Assembly (NCBI GenBank): GCA_027483285.1
Contig: JAIXUZ010000119.1
Span: forward strand, 1 to 12,904
DNA length: 12,904 nucleotides
Source of the DNA: Bacteroidota bacterium
GTDB lineage: Bacteria > Bacteroidota > Bacteroidia > CAMBQF01
Reading direction: 5' to 3'
Under the pieces are notes generated by a model. That model was not told the origin of the DNA. It worked only from the letters and a program-made list of their open reading frames with translations, and made no database searches. Positions 1 to 6,884 of this stretch are shown here, one piece after another. The translations under genes and the position numbers were made by a program. The number at the start of each line of letters is the position of its first letter. Positions within the stretch are counted from its first letter, which is position 1.

Positions 1-342
1 GAGGTGTGGAAAAAGGCTTTTGAAAACAAGAAATACGCCAACAACTACGATTATATAAAGGCCATATACCTATTAAATAAAGTACTGCATATTGATTGTG
101 GTTTTATGATGCTTAAACAAGATGGGGCATTGGCATCGCCGGTGGCAGTTGTGTACTTTGATTATTATAGTGATGCAGAACAACTGGCCGAAGAACTAAC
201 CCGCCGTGCCGATGAGATTCAATGTATTGTAGGCAATAGCAATATAGGTATCCCTATTATGCCTTTTGGTAAGGCCCAATACCCCAAAATTGATGAATAT
301 GCTGATGGAGTTGACACCCTCAACTTCCTCTTAAATCTTTAG
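1..342 (+). CDS. Acyl-CoA reductase (LuxC family), C-terminal fragment
   Basis: The reading frame is open from the first base and ends at TAG 340-342, so only about the last 113 residues are present and the true start lies left of the window. The GTG at position 4 is just an in-frame codon. The tail reads IQCIVGN, then MPFGKAQYP, then EYADGVDTLNFLL. This matches, from memory, the C-terminal end of Bacteroidota LuxC-like acyl-CoA reductases, which end in a PFG-x-x-Q-x-P...DYADGVDTM-x-FL pattern. Members reduce fatty acyl-CoA (or acyl thioesters) to the aldehyde with NADPH. The catalytic Cys and the nucleotide-binding part would be upstream and cannot be checked. The gene converges on the minus-strand gene ending at 421 and shares a terminator with it. 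Family assignment is fairly confident; substrate is unknown. Confidence 0.72.
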   Translation, partial: EVWKKAFENKKYANNYDYIKAIYLLNKVLHIDCGFMMLKQDGALASPVAVVYFDYYSDAEQLAEELTRRADEIQCIVGNSNIGIPIMPFGKAQYPKIDEYADGVDTLNFLLNL

Positions 343-360
343 TGGTAATACCTTAAAACA

Positions 361-394
361 AAAATCCCGCACTATCAAAGTGCGGGATTTTTTT
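361..394. terminator. Bidirectional rho-independent terminator between convergent genes
   Basis: A 13-bp perfect stem, 361-373 pairing with 379-391, has the core ATCCCGCACT/AGTGCGGGAT and the 5-base loop ATCAA. On the + strand it ends in a run of T (388-394). On the - strand the mirror-image A run (361-364 and the A-rich bases just upstream) gives a second T tract. It can therefore serve both the acyl-CoA reductase and the secreted-protein gene that ends at 421. Confidence 0.9.
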
Positions 395-424
395 ATACGC
401 TATACGCTATACGCTATACGCTAT
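394..424. repeat. Four tandem copies of TATACGC abutting a stop codon
   Basis: TATACGC occurs four times in perfect tandem (394-421), followed by a partial TAT (422-424) and then TTTCGCTAT, which looks like a diverged extra unit. The array starts in the T tail of the terminator. Its last base belongs to the stop codon (CTA on +, TAG on -) of the gene read leftward from 2550, so each repeat offers a further TAG in the minus direction. Replication slippage is the simplest origin. Confidence 0.9.
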
Positions 425-2550
425 TTCGCTATCGTTACAGTCCCTCGGTAAACCCGTTCCTCGTTCATCACGTTCAGGGTTTTAATCTGGTATATGTAGG
501 TGTCAATCATAACCTGGCCATCGCTCTTATAGCGTCCGTCCCAGGGGTCAAGCATATTGTTGGTAGTGTATATGCGGTTACCCCAGCGGTTAAATATCAT
601 CAACTCATACTCTTTAATGTTAGTACCCGATCCGCCAAAGTAATCGTTAATACCATCGCCATTTGGCGAGAAAGCATTAGGAACATAGAACGTGCTTATA
701 GGGTTGATACGAACGGTGCCGTAAGCCGTATCAGGGCAGTTAAACTGATTGTTGGCAATAAGAGTAACTAAAAATAAACCGGTATCCTGGTACATCAATA
801 CCGGGTTCTGTATGTTCCCAAACGTTCCATTGCCAAAGCTCCAGTTCCAAATGGTAGGGCTGCCGGTACTTTGGTCGGTAAAGGTTATGTTACGCTGAAA
901 TTCATCTGTTACGCCTGGGCTAACAGTAAAGTCGGCCGTTACTTGTGGGTAAGCAGTTATGTAAGCCGCTTTAGTAATGGTATCGCGGCAGTTGCTGCCA
1001 CTGGCTATAATCAGGGTTACATCATAAGTACCTGCCACATCATAAATATGGGTTGGGTTTTGCAGGGTTGATGTATTATTGTCGCCAAAATCCCACCACC
1101 AGCCTGTAATAGTACCACCATTACCAGCACTTAAATCAGCAAAGGCTACAGGAAGGTCTATACAGCCCGAAACAGGTTGCCCGTTAAAATCGGCAGTTGG
1201 TACAGGGTCAATAGTAATGTTTTGGGTAATTGTGTCGGCGCAGCCGTTGCTCGATTGTACAATAAGCTCAACGGTATAGTTTCCGCCACCGGCATAGTTA
1301 TATGCAGGACTTTGTTGTGTTGATGTACCAATGTTATCGCCAAAATCCCAAGCCCATCCGGTAATAATGCCACCGGGAGACGATGATAAATCGGTAAACG
1401 TGGCAGGTGTGCCTATGCAACCAGCAGTTAGTAAAAAGCTTGCATTGGCGCCAGGCGATACCAATACCTGTTTAACAATGGTATCAGAACATCCCGCGTT
1501 TGATGTTACAATTAGCGAAACGTTATAAATACCTGGTGCTGTGTAGGTGTAGGATGGGTTTTGCTGTTGCGATGTTTGGCCAGGGGCAAATGTCCATAGG
1601 TAGTTAGCTATAGTGCCAGGTGCGGTAATGGTTGATGCATCGGTAAAATGTGTGGGGTTGCCTGAGCATACTGTGTCTGATGTAAAATCAGGCTCAATAT
1701 CTATCAGGTTGAACGTAACCGTATCGCTTTTGGTAATGCCATTAGGGAATTGGCCAACAGCAATAATAGTTTGTGGGCCGCTTAAGTTATCGGGGTATGA
1801 TACAAACGTTTGCCAGCTTGATGCGTTAAGTATATTAGCATTTACAGGCGATCCTGTAAAGTTGCCGTAAAGTGTAACAGTATTTGGTAACGAATCGGTA
1901 GTACCGGTAACCAAAAAGTCGCACGACATGTTGGCGTTAGTAGTTGGCGATGTTATTTGCAGGCCCGGGTTGGCAGGTACAATTGGGGTAATGTTATCAA
2001 TCATGCTATTAATATACCCGCTACATGGATTAATAAAATATGGGGCAAAGCTAACAAAACACCAGTTTTGGGTAGGGGTAAAGGTTACTGTAACGTTATT
2101 CCAGCCACCAATATTAATCATTCCCGAACTCCAAAGCATTTCGCCCTGGCCACAAATGCCATTACCACCCCAAATGGCTAAAGACCCATAACAATCACCA
2201 GGTTCAGCAGTATTATAAACTGGCGAAAAAGCAATGTCCATGGTAAAAGTATAGGACTGGCCTGCAGTCATACAGCCACTTAGTTGCTGGCTGCACCCTT
2301 CATGGTAACCACCGTTGGTGCCTTCAAGCAAAAAGCTTACGTACGTATTGCCATTGGTAGCCGGGTCGTTTATACCCCATTGGCCGGGTTGTGTATCAGG
2401 CGATCCGCCATTAAAACACATGTCCCACGGTGCAGGAACAACGTGTGGCTCCGATACCCCTTCAAACGAAGGGTTTTGAAATGTAAACTGGGCTTTTCCA
2501 ATCCCGTTAACAAGTACAATCGCACTTAAAAGAAGTATCAGTTTTTTCAT
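421..2550 (-). CDS. Secreted PKD-domain protein with T9SS type B (gliding CTERM) sorting domain, paralogue A
   Basis: 709 aa. A signal peptide (1-20, cleavage near GKA|Q) is followed by a Cys- and Trp-containing beta-sandwich-like region (about 21-192, opening FTFQNPSFEG, possibly carbohydrate-binding-like). An Ig-like module follows (about 195-285), then four PKD domains (about 287-366, 367-450, 451-535, 537-616), with YxWxF/WxFGD-type motifs and a closing G-x-Y-x-V-x-L strand. The end (620-709) is a type B sorting domain with PNAFSPNGDGINDYF, FNRWGNRIY and WDGRY. In this family the C-terminal domain directs export through T9SS and attachment to, or release from, the cell surface. PKD domains 1-3 each carry a Cys pair (295/354, 378/437, 463/521), probably disulfides; PKD4 has only C605. 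It is a paralogue of the gene upstream at 2695-4839. A surface adhesin role is inferred; no catalytic motif is visible. Confidence 0.9.
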   Translation of the reverse strand: MKKLILLLSAIVLVNGIGKAQFTFQNPSFEGVSEPHVVPAPWDMCFNGGSPDTQPGQWGINDPATNGNTYVSFLLEGTNGGYHEGCSQQLSGCMTAGQSYTFTMDIAFSPVYNTAEPGDCYGSLAIWGGNGICGQGEMLWSSGMINIGGWNNVTVTFTPTQNWCFVSFAPYFINPCSGYINSMIDNITPIVPANPGLQITSPTTNANMSCDFLVTGTTDSLPNTVTLYGNFTGSPVNANILNASSWQTFVSYPDNLSGPQTIIAVGQFPNGITKSDTVTFNLIDIEPDFTSDTVCSGNPTHFTDASTITAPGTIANYLWTFAPGQTSQQQNPSYTYTAPGIYNVSLIVTSNAGCSDTIVKQVLVSPGANASFLLTAGCIGTPATFTDLSSSPGGIITGWAWDFGDNIGTSTQQSPAYNYAGGGNYTVELIVQSSNGCADTITQNITIDPVPTADFNGQPVSGCIDLPVAFADLSAGNGGTITGWWWDFGDNNTSTLQNPTHIYDVAGTYDVTLIIASGSNCRDTITKAAYITAYPQVTADFTVSPGVTDEFQRNITFTDQSTGSPTIWNWSFGNGTFGNIQNPVLMYQDTGLFLVTLIANNQFNCPDTAYGTVRINPISTFYVPNAFSPNGDGINDYFGGSGTNIKEYELMIFNRWGNRIYTTNNMLDPWDGRYKSDGQVMIDTYIYQIKTLNVMNEERVYRGTVTIAK

Positions 2551-2565
2551 AGGCTATAAAACCCT

Positions 2566-2597
2566 TAAAATTACTTAAAAATAATCAACAATGTCAA
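2566..2597 (-). promoter_or_regulatory. Possible promoter of paralogue A
   Basis: Read on the minus strand, TTG (2595-2597) is followed after 21 bases by TAATTTTA (2566-2573), one base off the Bacteroidota -7 consensus TAnnTTTG. It lies about 15 bases before the ATG at 2550. The spacing is slightly long and the region is AT-rich, so chance matches are likely. It would allow transcription independent of the upstream paralogue, from which it is separated by 144 bases with no clear terminator. Confidence 0.35.
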
Positions 2598-2694
2598 GTC
2601 TTAATGTACAATTGTTATTAACCATTGTATAGTTAATTTTGGTTACAGTAGTATTGTGTTGAAATACTGCACGTTAATTAACAGACAATTATTT

Positions 2695-4839
2695 TTATTG
2701 TTTACGTAAAAGCGTTATGGTTCCGTTCTTTTTAATGGCTTGGCCCGCTTGTTCACCGCTAAAAATGTAATAATACACCCCATCGGCACAATCTTCCCCG
2801 CCTTCGTTTTTTCCATCCCAAAGTAAGGTTTGGTTCTGGCTTGTAAATACTTTTCGTCCCCAACGGTTATAAACAGTCATTTCATATTTGGTAGTTGCGC
2901 CAACTACCACTACAAAAAAGTCGTTAATACCATCGCCATCAGGTGTAAATACGTTGGGTATAGCAAATGGACAATCCACAATAACAGTAACGGTATCAAC
3001 ATCAAGCAGGTTGTTCCCAAAATTACCGGTAGCGTAAAGCGTTGCAGTGCCTGCCTGGCCGGGGTTCATGGTTACAAGCACCTGCCAATGGGTACTGTCT
3101 ATCAACGTAGCCTCTACCGGTGCTCCGGTAATGTCTCCATTAAGGCTAACACTTTGCACTGGTATATTAGTGGTGCCGGTTATCAGATACTGGCAGCCTG
3201 TAGTATCGTTTGCTACCGGGTCGGTAATGGTAAGGTCCTGGCAGGCTTCTACGGTAATGTAGTTGGGCTGTACAATAGTATCAAAGCAATTACCAATAGT
3301 ACCCACTATCAGTGTAATATCATAACTTCCAGGTGCATTATATATGTTTGCAGGGTTAGGCAGGGTAGAGGTTGCTCCGTTTCCAAAGTTCCACAACCAT
3401 GACGCTATGCTACCAACGCTTAAGTCAGAAAATGAAACTGCAAGCGGCATACATCCTGTAGTTGGCACGGCGCTAAAGTTAGCCACGGGCACAGGGTCTA
3501 TAAATACGCTTTGGGTTAATGTATCAGTACAACCCAAAGTTGTAGAAACAATTAACTTCACGGTATAGGTACCTGCGGCATTGTAGTTATGGGTTGGGTT
3601 TTCAGCATTAGAGTTTGGCGTATTATCCCCAAAATTCCAGCTCCACTGGTTTATGCTTCCTGATTGGGCAAACGATGAATCACTAAAAATTACGGCCTCG
3701 CCTAAACAGCCACTGGTATAATTATAGTTGGCATTGGCTCCCGGTAATACCACTACCTGTTTGGTTACCGTATCAGTACAGCCGGGGTTTGTGGTAATTA
3801 TAAGCTCAACATCGTATGTTCCGCCTTGGTTAAAAGAGTATGTTGGGCTTTGGTTGGTTGATGTTTGGCCAGGTTCAAAATTCCACTGGTAGCCCGATAT
3901 ATTTCCAGGGTTGTCAATTGTACTTAAATTGGTAAAATGCGTTTGGTTGCCTGAGCATACGGTGTCGGTAGTAAAATCAGCTGTAAAATGCACTACGTTT
4001 ATATGTAAAGTGTCGGTTTTTACATCGTTGTTTGGAGGAAAAACACCAACAGCAATAATGGTTTGGGGGCCTACTATGTTATTAGGGTAATCAATAGCCG
4101 ATTGCCAGTTTTGACCTGTAACAGTTGCTGTAAGTGGCGAGCCTGTAAAGTTACCAAACAGGGTAACTGATGATGGTATAGAATCGGTAGTGCCTGTTAG
4201 GGTAAAGTCGCAGGCAATGGTTGAATTGTCTGACGGGCCTGTAATTTGAAGTCCCGGGTTGGTGGGTACTATTGGCGATATATTATCAACCATGCCATTT
4301 ATGTAGCCAGAACAAGGACTTATAAAGTATGGTGTAAACGATACGTAGCACCAGTTTTGGGTAGGGGTAAAGGTTACAGTAACTGTTTGCCAGCCCGCTG
4401 TTGTCAATGCGCCCGATGTCCAAAGTAACTCTCCTTTGTCGCAGGTATTACTACCTCCGTATATCGCTACGCTGCCATAGCAATCTTGTGGCTCAGCCGT
4501 GTCATAAATAGGAGACCACGCTACGTTTAATGAAAAAGTATATTCAACACCTGCCGTCATACAACCGCTAAGTTGCTGGCTGGCGCCTTCCTGATAAGAG
4601 TTACTCCCTTCGCCACTTAATAAAAAGCTTATATAGCTGTTACCCTCTGCCGGTGGCTGGTTAATACCCCATTCTCCTGGTTGTGTATCAGGGGTTCCAC
4701 CATTAAAGCACATAGTCCAAGGGCCGGGCACAACATGGGGCTGTGGTGTTCCTTCAAACGATGGGTTTTGAAATGTAAACTGCGCGTGGGCAAGGGTAGA
4801 TAGGGCAACTACCAATAAGGTTAGTATAATTTTTTTCAT
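2695..4839 (-). CDS. Secreted PKD-domain protein with T9SS type B (gliding CTERM) sorting domain, paralogue B
   Basis: 714 aa. A signal peptide (1-19, ALSTLAHA|Q) is followed by the same N-terminal region as paralogue A (about 20-192), an Ig-like module (195-286) and three PKD domains (287-366, 367-450, 451-531). A second copy of the Ig-like module follows (about 536-622, sharing TGTT-x-x-x-P and G-N/D-x-TG-x-P with the first), then a type B sorting domain (625-714: PNVFTPDGDGINDFF, YNRWGRKVF, LLWDGKNEGG). The first 450 residues align with paralogue A almost without gaps, including Cys 295/354 and 378/437; the pair 463/518 lies just beyond. The proteins diverge after PKD3, where this one has the Ig-like copy and paralogue A has a fourth PKD. 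Export by T9SS is predicted from the C-terminal domain. A matrix, adhesion or gliding-surface role is inferred only. It is probably the first gene of a two-gene minus-strand unit. Confidence 0.9.
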   Translation of the reverse strand: MKKIILTLLVVALSTLAHAQFTFQNPSFEGTPQPHVVPGPWTMCFNGGTPDTQPGEWGINQPPAEGNSYISFLLSGEGSNSYQEGASQQLSGCMTAGVEYTFSLNVAWSPIYDTAEPQDCYGSVAIYGGSNTCDKGELLWTSGALTTAGWQTVTVTFTPTQNWCYVSFTPYFISPCSGYINGMVDNISPIVPTNPGLQITGPSDNSTIACDFTLTGTTDSIPSSVTLFGNFTGSPLTATVTGQNWQSAIDYPNNIVGPQTIIAVGVFPPNNDVKTDTLHINVVHFTADFTTDTVCSGNQTHFTNLSTIDNPGNISGYQWNFEPGQTSTNQSPTYSFNQGGTYDVELIITTNPGCTDTVTKQVVVLPGANANYNYTSGCLGEAVIFSDSSFAQSGSINQWSWNFGDNTPNSNAENPTHNYNAAGTYTVKLIVSTTLGCTDTLTQSVFIDPVPVANFSAVPTTGCMPLAVSFSDLSVGSIASWLWNFGNGATSTLPNPANIYNAPGSYDITLIVGTIGNCFDTIVQPNYITVEACQDLTITDPVANDTTGCQYLITGTTNIPVQSVSLNGDITGAPVEATLIDSTHWQVLVTMNPGQAGTATLYATGNFGNNLLDVDTVTVIVDCPFAIPNVFTPDGDGINDFFVVVVGATTKYEMTVYNRWGRKVFTSQNQTLLWDGKNEGGEDCADGVYYYIFSGEQAGQAIKKNGTITLLRKQ

Positions 4840-4852
4840 AGGCTTGTAATTA

Positions 4853-4881
4853 TAAAGGTAGTTAAAAATTTACAAAAACAA
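4853..4881 (-). promoter_or_regulatory. Probable promoter of paralogue B (and perhaps both paralogues)
   Basis: On the minus strand TTG (4879-4881) is followed after 18 bases by TACCTTTA (4853-4860), which differs from the Bacteroidota -7 element TAnnTTTG only at its last base. The box ends 13 bases before the ATG at 4839, implying a very short leader, and no Shine-Dalgarno sequence is present. The fit is the best promoter match in the window. Confidence 0.5.
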
Positions 4882-4912
4882 GCATTATTTTCTGGTTGAG
4901 CGATTTTGTTTA

Positions 4913-4930
4913 ATTTGCAATGCTGCAAAT
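4913..4930. repeat. 18-bp palindrome, possible operator or RNA hairpin
   Basis: ATTTGCA (4913-4919) and TGCAAAT (4924-4930) are perfect inverted arms around the 4-base centre ATGC. The left arm overlaps TTAATTTG (4910-4917), a one-mismatch version of TAnnTTTG on the + strand. The nearest upstream TTG (4896-4898) is only 11 bases away, which is too close for a normal promoter. It could be a dimeric repressor site or the first hairpin of a short RNA that ends at the adjacent terminator. Confidence 0.5.
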
Positions 4931-4934
4931 AAGT

Positions 4935-4964
4935 AAAAGCCTCTGAGAAATCAGGGGCTTTTTT
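4935..4964 (+). terminator. Rho-independent terminator-like hairpin
   Basis: The stem AAAAGCCTCTGA (4935-4946) pairs with TCAGGGGCTTTT (4951-4962) over 12 bp with one G-T wobble, around a GAAA tetraloop, and is followed by a T run to 4964. No + strand gene precedes it within the spacer, so what it terminates is unclear. It may insulate the kinase from upstream transcription, end a very short RNA, or act in the minus direction, where the A run also gives T residues. Confidence 0.75.
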
Positions 4965-5336
4965 ATGCTGATAAATTTATTCGTTTTAATAAGCGTTCCG
5001 ATTTAGAATATCTCACTAAGTTTATGAATGCGAAAGAACAAAACCCAAGACTGCATATCCATAATTAATCAAATAGGATAAGCCTTTGTAATGATTTTAT
5101 ATAATAACAAGGAAGCCGCTTTTAATGCTAAATTATTGTTTTACTAAAAAAATAAATAATTTTTAAATAATTAATATGTGATTTTTTATTGCCTAGCTAA
5201 CCAAAATATAAGCATCAAAAGCAATTGTAGATATGGCTGAAAATACAAATATTTATTGCCCAATGTATGCTATTTTTATTTCGCACTTTTAAATAGTACT
5301 TGGTTTTTTAAAAAAATTGAAAATAAAGGATTTTCC

Positions 5337-5369
5337 TTGATTTCTAATGATAATTATTTTTTATCTTAG
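5337..5369 (+). promoter_or_regulatory. Weak promoter candidate for the GAF-histidine kinase gene
   Basis: TTG (5337-5339) is followed after 22 bases by TATCTTAG (5362-5369), one mismatch from TAnnTTTG, and lies 33 bases before the ATG at 5403. The surroundings are so AT-rich that a chance match is plausible. Confidence 0.3.
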
Positions 5370-5402
5370 TCAATTAAATTACAACCAGCATCTTTATAAA
5401 TA

Positions 5403-6605
5403 ATGCAAAAGCCAATTCACCATAATCAAGAGTCAGAGCGCATAGAAAGTTTAAGATCTTATTTTGTGTTAGATACCGAAGCAGAGGAAGAAATTGATAG
5501 CTTAACGCAATTAGCATCAGACATCTGCGAAACTCCAATTTCTCTTGTAAGCCTTATAGATACTGATAGGCAATGGTTTAAATCTAAAGTTGGCTTATCT
5601 GTTAGCGAGACTAATCGTGATTTAGCATTTTGCGCACATGCTATAAACGAAATTGGAGAATTCTTTATAGTGAATGACGCAACTGCCGACCCTCGTTTTT
5701 TTGATAATCCTCTTGTTACAGATGCTCCCAATGTTATATTCTACGCTGGTGCTGTGTTGAAAAGTGATCAGGATCTTCCGTTGGGGACATTATGTGTTAT
5801 TGACAATTCGCCACGTACATTAACTGATAATCAAATTAATTCGCTTAAAACTATTGCAAAGCAGATTATGAATTTGCTTAACTATAAGAAAAGTTTGAGG
5901 ATTCAAGATGAATTAAGAGTTCAATTGCTACAAAAGAATCAGGATTTAGAGAAATTTGCAACTATAGCCGCACACGATTTAAAGTCGCCACTTACAAATA
6001 TTTTGTCTGCAGCAAATCTGCTTTCTGAATTATATGCATCACAACTAGACACCGATGGAAATCACATTATAGACTCTATTGCAATGTCAGGTCAGCGCCT
6101 TAAATTGTTAATTGATGGTTTATTGGAATTTTCAAAAATTGATGACATTAGCCAGTTGAAAAAATCAACTGTAGATTTGAGTAAAACAACAAACGAACTG
6201 TCTACATTAATAAGCAATAAGAATAATTTACATATTTCATTAAACTCTCAATTGGCATCAATTGAAACTTATCCTATACTACTTGACCAGATACTGATTA
6301 ATTTATTTTCTAATTCACTGAAATATAGTGATAAAGAAATTTCAGAAATTGAACTTACTGTTACTCAAAATCCGAGTCATTATTTATTTAAAGTGAAAGA
6401 TAATGGACCTGGAATTCCTAAAAAATATCATGATACAATTTTTGATTTATTTCAGACAGCTTACACTAGAGATCGATTCGGAAATAAAGGTAGTGGAATA
6501 GGTTTGGCTTCTGTAAAAAAAATTATTGAAAAACATGGAGGAGAAATTCACGTGGAATCTGAAGAAGGACATGGGGCTGAATTTCATTTTTCAATTTCTA
6601 AATAA
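5403..6605 (+). CDS. Soluble GAF-domain sensor histidine kinase
   Basis: 400 aa with no signal peptide or membrane helix, so a cytoplasmic sensor is expected. The N-terminal GAF domain (about 20-160) contains FCAHAI (76-81) and a closing LPLGTLCVID strand (125-134). A short coiled linker (160-185) leads to a HisKA domain with the phospho-acceptor H191 in AAHDLKSPLTN. The HATPase domain follows: N box QILINLFSNSLKYS (296-309), G1 DNGPGIP (333-339), F box FDLFQTAY (347-354) and G2 GSGIGLAS (363-370). All catalytic motifs are intact, so it should autophosphorylate. The GAF ligand is unknown. No receiver domain or response-regulator gene lies nearby, so it is an orphan in this window. Its base composition is clearly AT-richer than its neighbours (14 of 60 G/C at 6181-6240 versus 26 of 60 at 7561-7620 in the peptidase gene), which suggests separate ancestry or weaker codon selection. 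Confidence 0.9.
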   Translation: MQKPIHHNQESERIESLRSYFVLDTEAEEEIDSLTQLASDICETPISLVSLIDTDRQWFKSKVGLSVSETNRDLAFCAHAINEIGEFFIVNDATADPRFFDNPLVTDAPNVIFYAGAVLKSDQDLPLGTLCVIDNSPRTLTDNQINSLKTIAKQIMNLLNYKKSLRIQDELRVQLLQKNQDLEKFATIAAHDLKSPLTNILSAANLLSELYASQLDTDGNHIIDSIAMSGQRLKLLIDGLLEFSKIDDISQLKKSTVDLSKTTNELSTLISNKNNLHISLNSQLASIETYPILLDQILINLFSNSLKYSDKEISEIELTVTQNPSHYLFKVKDNGPGIPKKYHDTIFDLFQTAYTRDRFGNKGSGIGLASVKKIIEKHGGEIHVESEEGHGAEFHFSISK

Positions 6606-6622
6606 TAATCAGGCCGATTTTT

Positions 6623-6662
6623 TCGATATAACATTTCTTGAGTTTTAATCCTGTTATATCGA
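6623..6662. repeat. Perfect 11-bp inverted repeat after the kinase gene
   Basis: TCGATATAACA (6623-6633) and TGTTATATCGA (6652-6662) are exact inverted arms separated by 18 bases, starting 18 bases after the kinase stop. There is no T run after the right arm, so it is not a standard terminator. It may be a 3'-end stabilising hairpin or a protein-binding site. Confidence 0.6.
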
Positions 6663-6838
6663 TCAATAATAGTATAAAAAACTGTGGCATTTATTGTGTT
6701 TAATGTGCTATTTTAATTGAATAATTGTAGTTTGTGTTGGCTTAGGCTTTGTAAACTGGCAATAGCTTTTATATATTAAAACCTTTGGTTCCCTCAGTAG
6801 AACAATTCACTCATATGATTTTTATCTAAAAAGGGTAG

Positions 6839-6869
6839 TTGCCACTTTGAAATTTTCATCGTTACTTGC
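6839..6869 (+). promoter_or_regulatory. Candidate promoter of the S46 peptidase gene
   Basis: TTG (6839-6841) is followed after 20 bases by TTACTTGC (6862-6869), 15 bases before ATG 6885. The same octamer TTACTTGC precedes the T9SS type A gene at 9470-9477. It is only a rough match to TAnnTTTG, so the call rests on spacing, position and recurrence. Confidence 0.35.
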
Positions 6870-6884
6870 GCTCTCTTTTAACAT

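Larger units (their letters stand above)
4840..5402. other. AT-rich intergenic spacer without a convincing gene
   Basis: 563 bases between divergent genes. The left 125 bases hold the minus-strand promoter, a palindrome (4913-4930) and a terminator-like hairpin (4935-4964). From about 4970 to 5402 the sequence is very AT-rich with T and A runs. The only open frame of note runs leftover-like to TAA at 5068-5070 and has no good start. I see no tRNA, no repeat array and no transposase remnant here. The last 70 bases contain a weak promoter candidate for the kinase. Confidence 0.7.

Noticed and set aside
2625..2694. Possible hairpin GTATT...AATAC downstream of paralogue B on the minus strand
   Set aside because: The stem is only about 5 bp and lacks a T run, so it is too weak to call a terminator.
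2830..3402. 190-aa open frame on the + strand opposite paralogue B
   Set aside because: It is an antisense shadow of the PKD/Ig-like repeats. The protein shows no recognisable domain, and the minus strand encodes an intact, well-supported gene.
4959..5070. Open frame after the hairpin in the spacer, ending at TAA 5068-5070 (contains RSDLEYLTKFMNAKEQ)
   Set aside because: It has no start codon upstream of an internal ATG, begins inside the hairpin, and matches no family I can recognise, so I cannot support a gene or a pseudogene.
5091..5402. Possible defence, toxin-antitoxin or CRISPR content in the AT-rich spacer
   Set aside because: No repeated units, no paired small ORFs and no toxin-like motifs are visible; long A/T runs explain the appearance.
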